From assembly GCF_001046875.1 (NCBI RefSeq), contig NZ_HF571038.1, positions 1 through 64,000 on the forward strand: a stretch of 64,000 nt of DNA, written 5' to 3'. The translations under genes were made by a program, and so were the position numbers. Positions 63,034-64,000 of the stretch are shown here, in pieces. This DNA comes from Nostocoides jenkinsii Ben 74 (GTDB lineage Bacteria > Actinomycetota > Actinomycetes > Actinomycetales > Dermatophilaceae). Each line of letters begins with the position of its first letter. The first letter of the stretch is position 1. Under the pieces are notes generated by a model, which worked only from the letters and a program-made list of their open reading frames with translations, was not told where the DNA came from and made no database searches.

Positions 63034-64000
63034 GTGACCAATCCGTGGGCCGCCTGGCTTCGCACCAACGATCGCCAGTCCTACGTGCTGGCCGACAAGG
63101 TCGGCTGGGACGCCTTCGTCAACTCTGGCCCGCGCGACCCCCTGCCGTCCCTGTCGCGAGATGAAATGGGCGCGCTGTCGGACGACGCTTTGGAGGACTA
63201 CAACGCAGCGCGTGCGGTGTGGCACGCCAACCCCGCCGCCGTCCGCACCACTCAGGTCGCGGCGGCCTACTCCGTCATCGACCAGGTCATGGCTGGCAAC
63301 CATCGCGACGGCGACCGACTCCGCGGAGCCGTGGTCATCGACTCTGAACCGGCACTGGGCAAGACCACCATCGCCACCCGCTACGGCAGGGACTTCCACC
63401 GGCGTATCTACCGGCGGTATGGGCCGACGACCGATACCGGATCCCAACGGTTGCCGGTCGTCTACGTGCCGCTCCGGAGCGCAACCACGCTCAAGGACCT
63501 GAACAAGCAGATCCTCAAGTTCTACCGGCACCCAGCCGGCTCCCGAGACACCAAGGCCGATCTGGTCGCCCTGGTCGTCGACGCCGTCACCACTGGCGAG
63601 ACCCGTCTGATCATCATCGACGACCTTCACTTCGTTGACTACAGCCACCGTGACGGCAAGGCGGTCGCCAACCACCTGAAGGGGTTGGCCAACGCTCTAC
63701 CGGTGACGTTCATGTACACGGGGGTGGGCCTGCTGGGGCGGCGCTTCTTCACCGAAGGCACGCAAGGGAATCCCAAGTCCGTTGAGGTGGCCCAGATGGG
63801 TCGTCGGACCACACGCTGCGCTGTGGCCCCGTTCACGCTCTCGACCGACGCCGGATTCCGGGCCTGGGTCGACCTGCTTGCTGCCCTGCAGTCACAGCTC
63901 CTGCTGGCCGACGCCCCGCCCGATGTCCTCACCCGGCACGCCCGGGAGCTGTTCCGCCGCACACAGGGTCGCATCGGCTCACTGACCGGTCTGCTCGAGC
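63034..64000 (+). CDS. TnsC/TniB-like AAA+ ATPase (cut by window edge)
   Basis: At least 322 residues, without a stop before the window end. The GTG at 63034 follows GGGGGAG. The Walker A reads DSEPALGKTTIA (Lys110), a variant in which the first Gly is replaced by Ser; Walker B is RLIIIDDLHF (Asp196-Asp197). FMYTGVGLL may be sensor 1. In Tn7-like elements this ATPase forms the regulator that links target selectors to the TnsAB transposase. The ~75 residues before the AAA core are unusual and may contact other subunits. The next gene, just off the window, could be TniQ or TnsD. Confidence 0.82.
   Translation, partial: MTNPWAAWLRTNDRQSYVLADKVGWDAFVNSGPRDPLPSLSRDEMGALSDDALEDYNAARAVWHANPAAVRTTQVAAAYSVIDQVMAGNHRDGDRLRGAVVIDSEPALGKTTIATRYGRDFHRRIYRRYGPTTDTGSQRLPVVYVPLRSATTLKDLNKQILKFYRHPAGSRDTKADLVALVVDAVTTGETRLIIIDDLHFVDYSHRDGKAVANHLKGLANALPVTFMYTGVGLLGRRFFTEGTQGNPKSVEVAQMGRRTTRCAVAPFTLSTDAGFRAWVDLLAALQSQLLLADAPPDVLTRHARELFRRTQGRIGSLTGLLE

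Larger units (their letters stand above)
60187..64000 (+). mobile_element. Left part of a Tn7-like transposon (runs off the window)
   Basis: Three same-strand genes with heteromeric-transposase features (TnsA-like nuclease 60265-61044, TnsB-like DDE recombinase 61022-63022, TnsC/TniB-like ATPase from 63034) follow two 26-bp direct repeats resembling transposase-binding sites. The left terminus is not fixed: TGT trinucleotides typical of such ends occur at 60187 and 60206. The insertion lies in the intergenic space behind the dnaK promoter and leaves its best HAIR site intact. No TniQ/TnsD targeting gene, cargo or right end is visible. No copy of the GTATGCC motif occurs in it. Confidence 0.82.

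Overview
The window is 64 kb of GC-rich (about 70% by eye), densely coding DNA from an actinobacterium. The evidence is a dnaK-grpE-dnaJ-hspR operon with HAIR-type operators, ClpB under the same operator, an LprG/P55-like lipoprotein-exporter pair, a DUF222-HNH protein and frequent GTG/TTG starts. A Micrococcales (Dermatophilaceae/Intrasporangiaceae-like) host is my guess, not something the sequence proves. No rRNA, tRNA or CRISPR array was seen.

Layout. 1-6.4 kb: edge of a membrane or secreted protein gene, galE, two alpha/beta hydrolases, a DUF222-HNH protein, and a two-gene nucleotidyltransferase (toxin/antitoxin-like) locus whose toxin-like gene has decayed. 6.4-14.6 kb: a molybdopterin oxidoreductase followed by a complete cydABDC cytochrome bd operon. 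14.6-23.2 kb: phosphatase, GNAT, SRPBCC and VOC genes, a zinc alcohol dehydrogenase broken by one missing base, purB, and a CoA-transferase/glutaryl-CoA dehydrogenase pair. 23.2-31.4 kb: an ABC exporter divergent from its likely MarR repressor with two palindromic operators, a PIG-L deacetylase, lemA, pyrE, an SDR, xthA, a hydrolase and an exported intradiol dioxygenase. 31.4-39.5 kb: a deleted F420-type oxidoreductase remnant, a META lipoprotein, the LprG-like lipoprotein with its MFS exporter, a 1055-residue membrane-patatin protein and an epimerase-like protein. 39.5-49 kb: clpB, an aldehyde dehydrogenase module (GAF regulator, dehydrogenase, DUF779), a PIN toxin remnant, a sugar symporter, and a pseudo-receiver/flavoprotein reductase. 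49-56 kb: RraB-like and MOSC proteins, a CcdA/thioredoxin-lipoprotein pair, a two-component system, DUF4230, GH15-like and polysaccharide deacetylase genes. 56-60 kb: the heat-shock operon. 60.2-64 kb: the left part of a Tn7-like transposon (TnsA-like, TnsB-like and TnsC/TniB-like proteins) that runs off the window.

Three signals go beyond ordinary annotation. First, the heptamer GTATGCC/GGCATAC occurs about 70 times, roughly ten times the base-composition expectation, equally on both strands; no copy lies in the terminal transposon. Second, short tandem repeats with an exact 15-bp period but unrelated unit sequences recur at six loci, coding and non-coding. Third, the Tn7-like element sits directly upstream of dnaK and carries paired 26-bp end repeats; its targeting and cargo genes lie outside the window.

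The genes suggest an aerobe or microaerobe with a high-affinity oxidase, extracytoplasmic thiol chemistry, HspR-controlled chaperones and small catabolic modules for glutarate, aldehydes and aromatics. At least four genes are broken or are remnants: the nucleotidyltransferase, the alcohol dehydrogenase, the LLM oxidoreductase and the PIN toxin.
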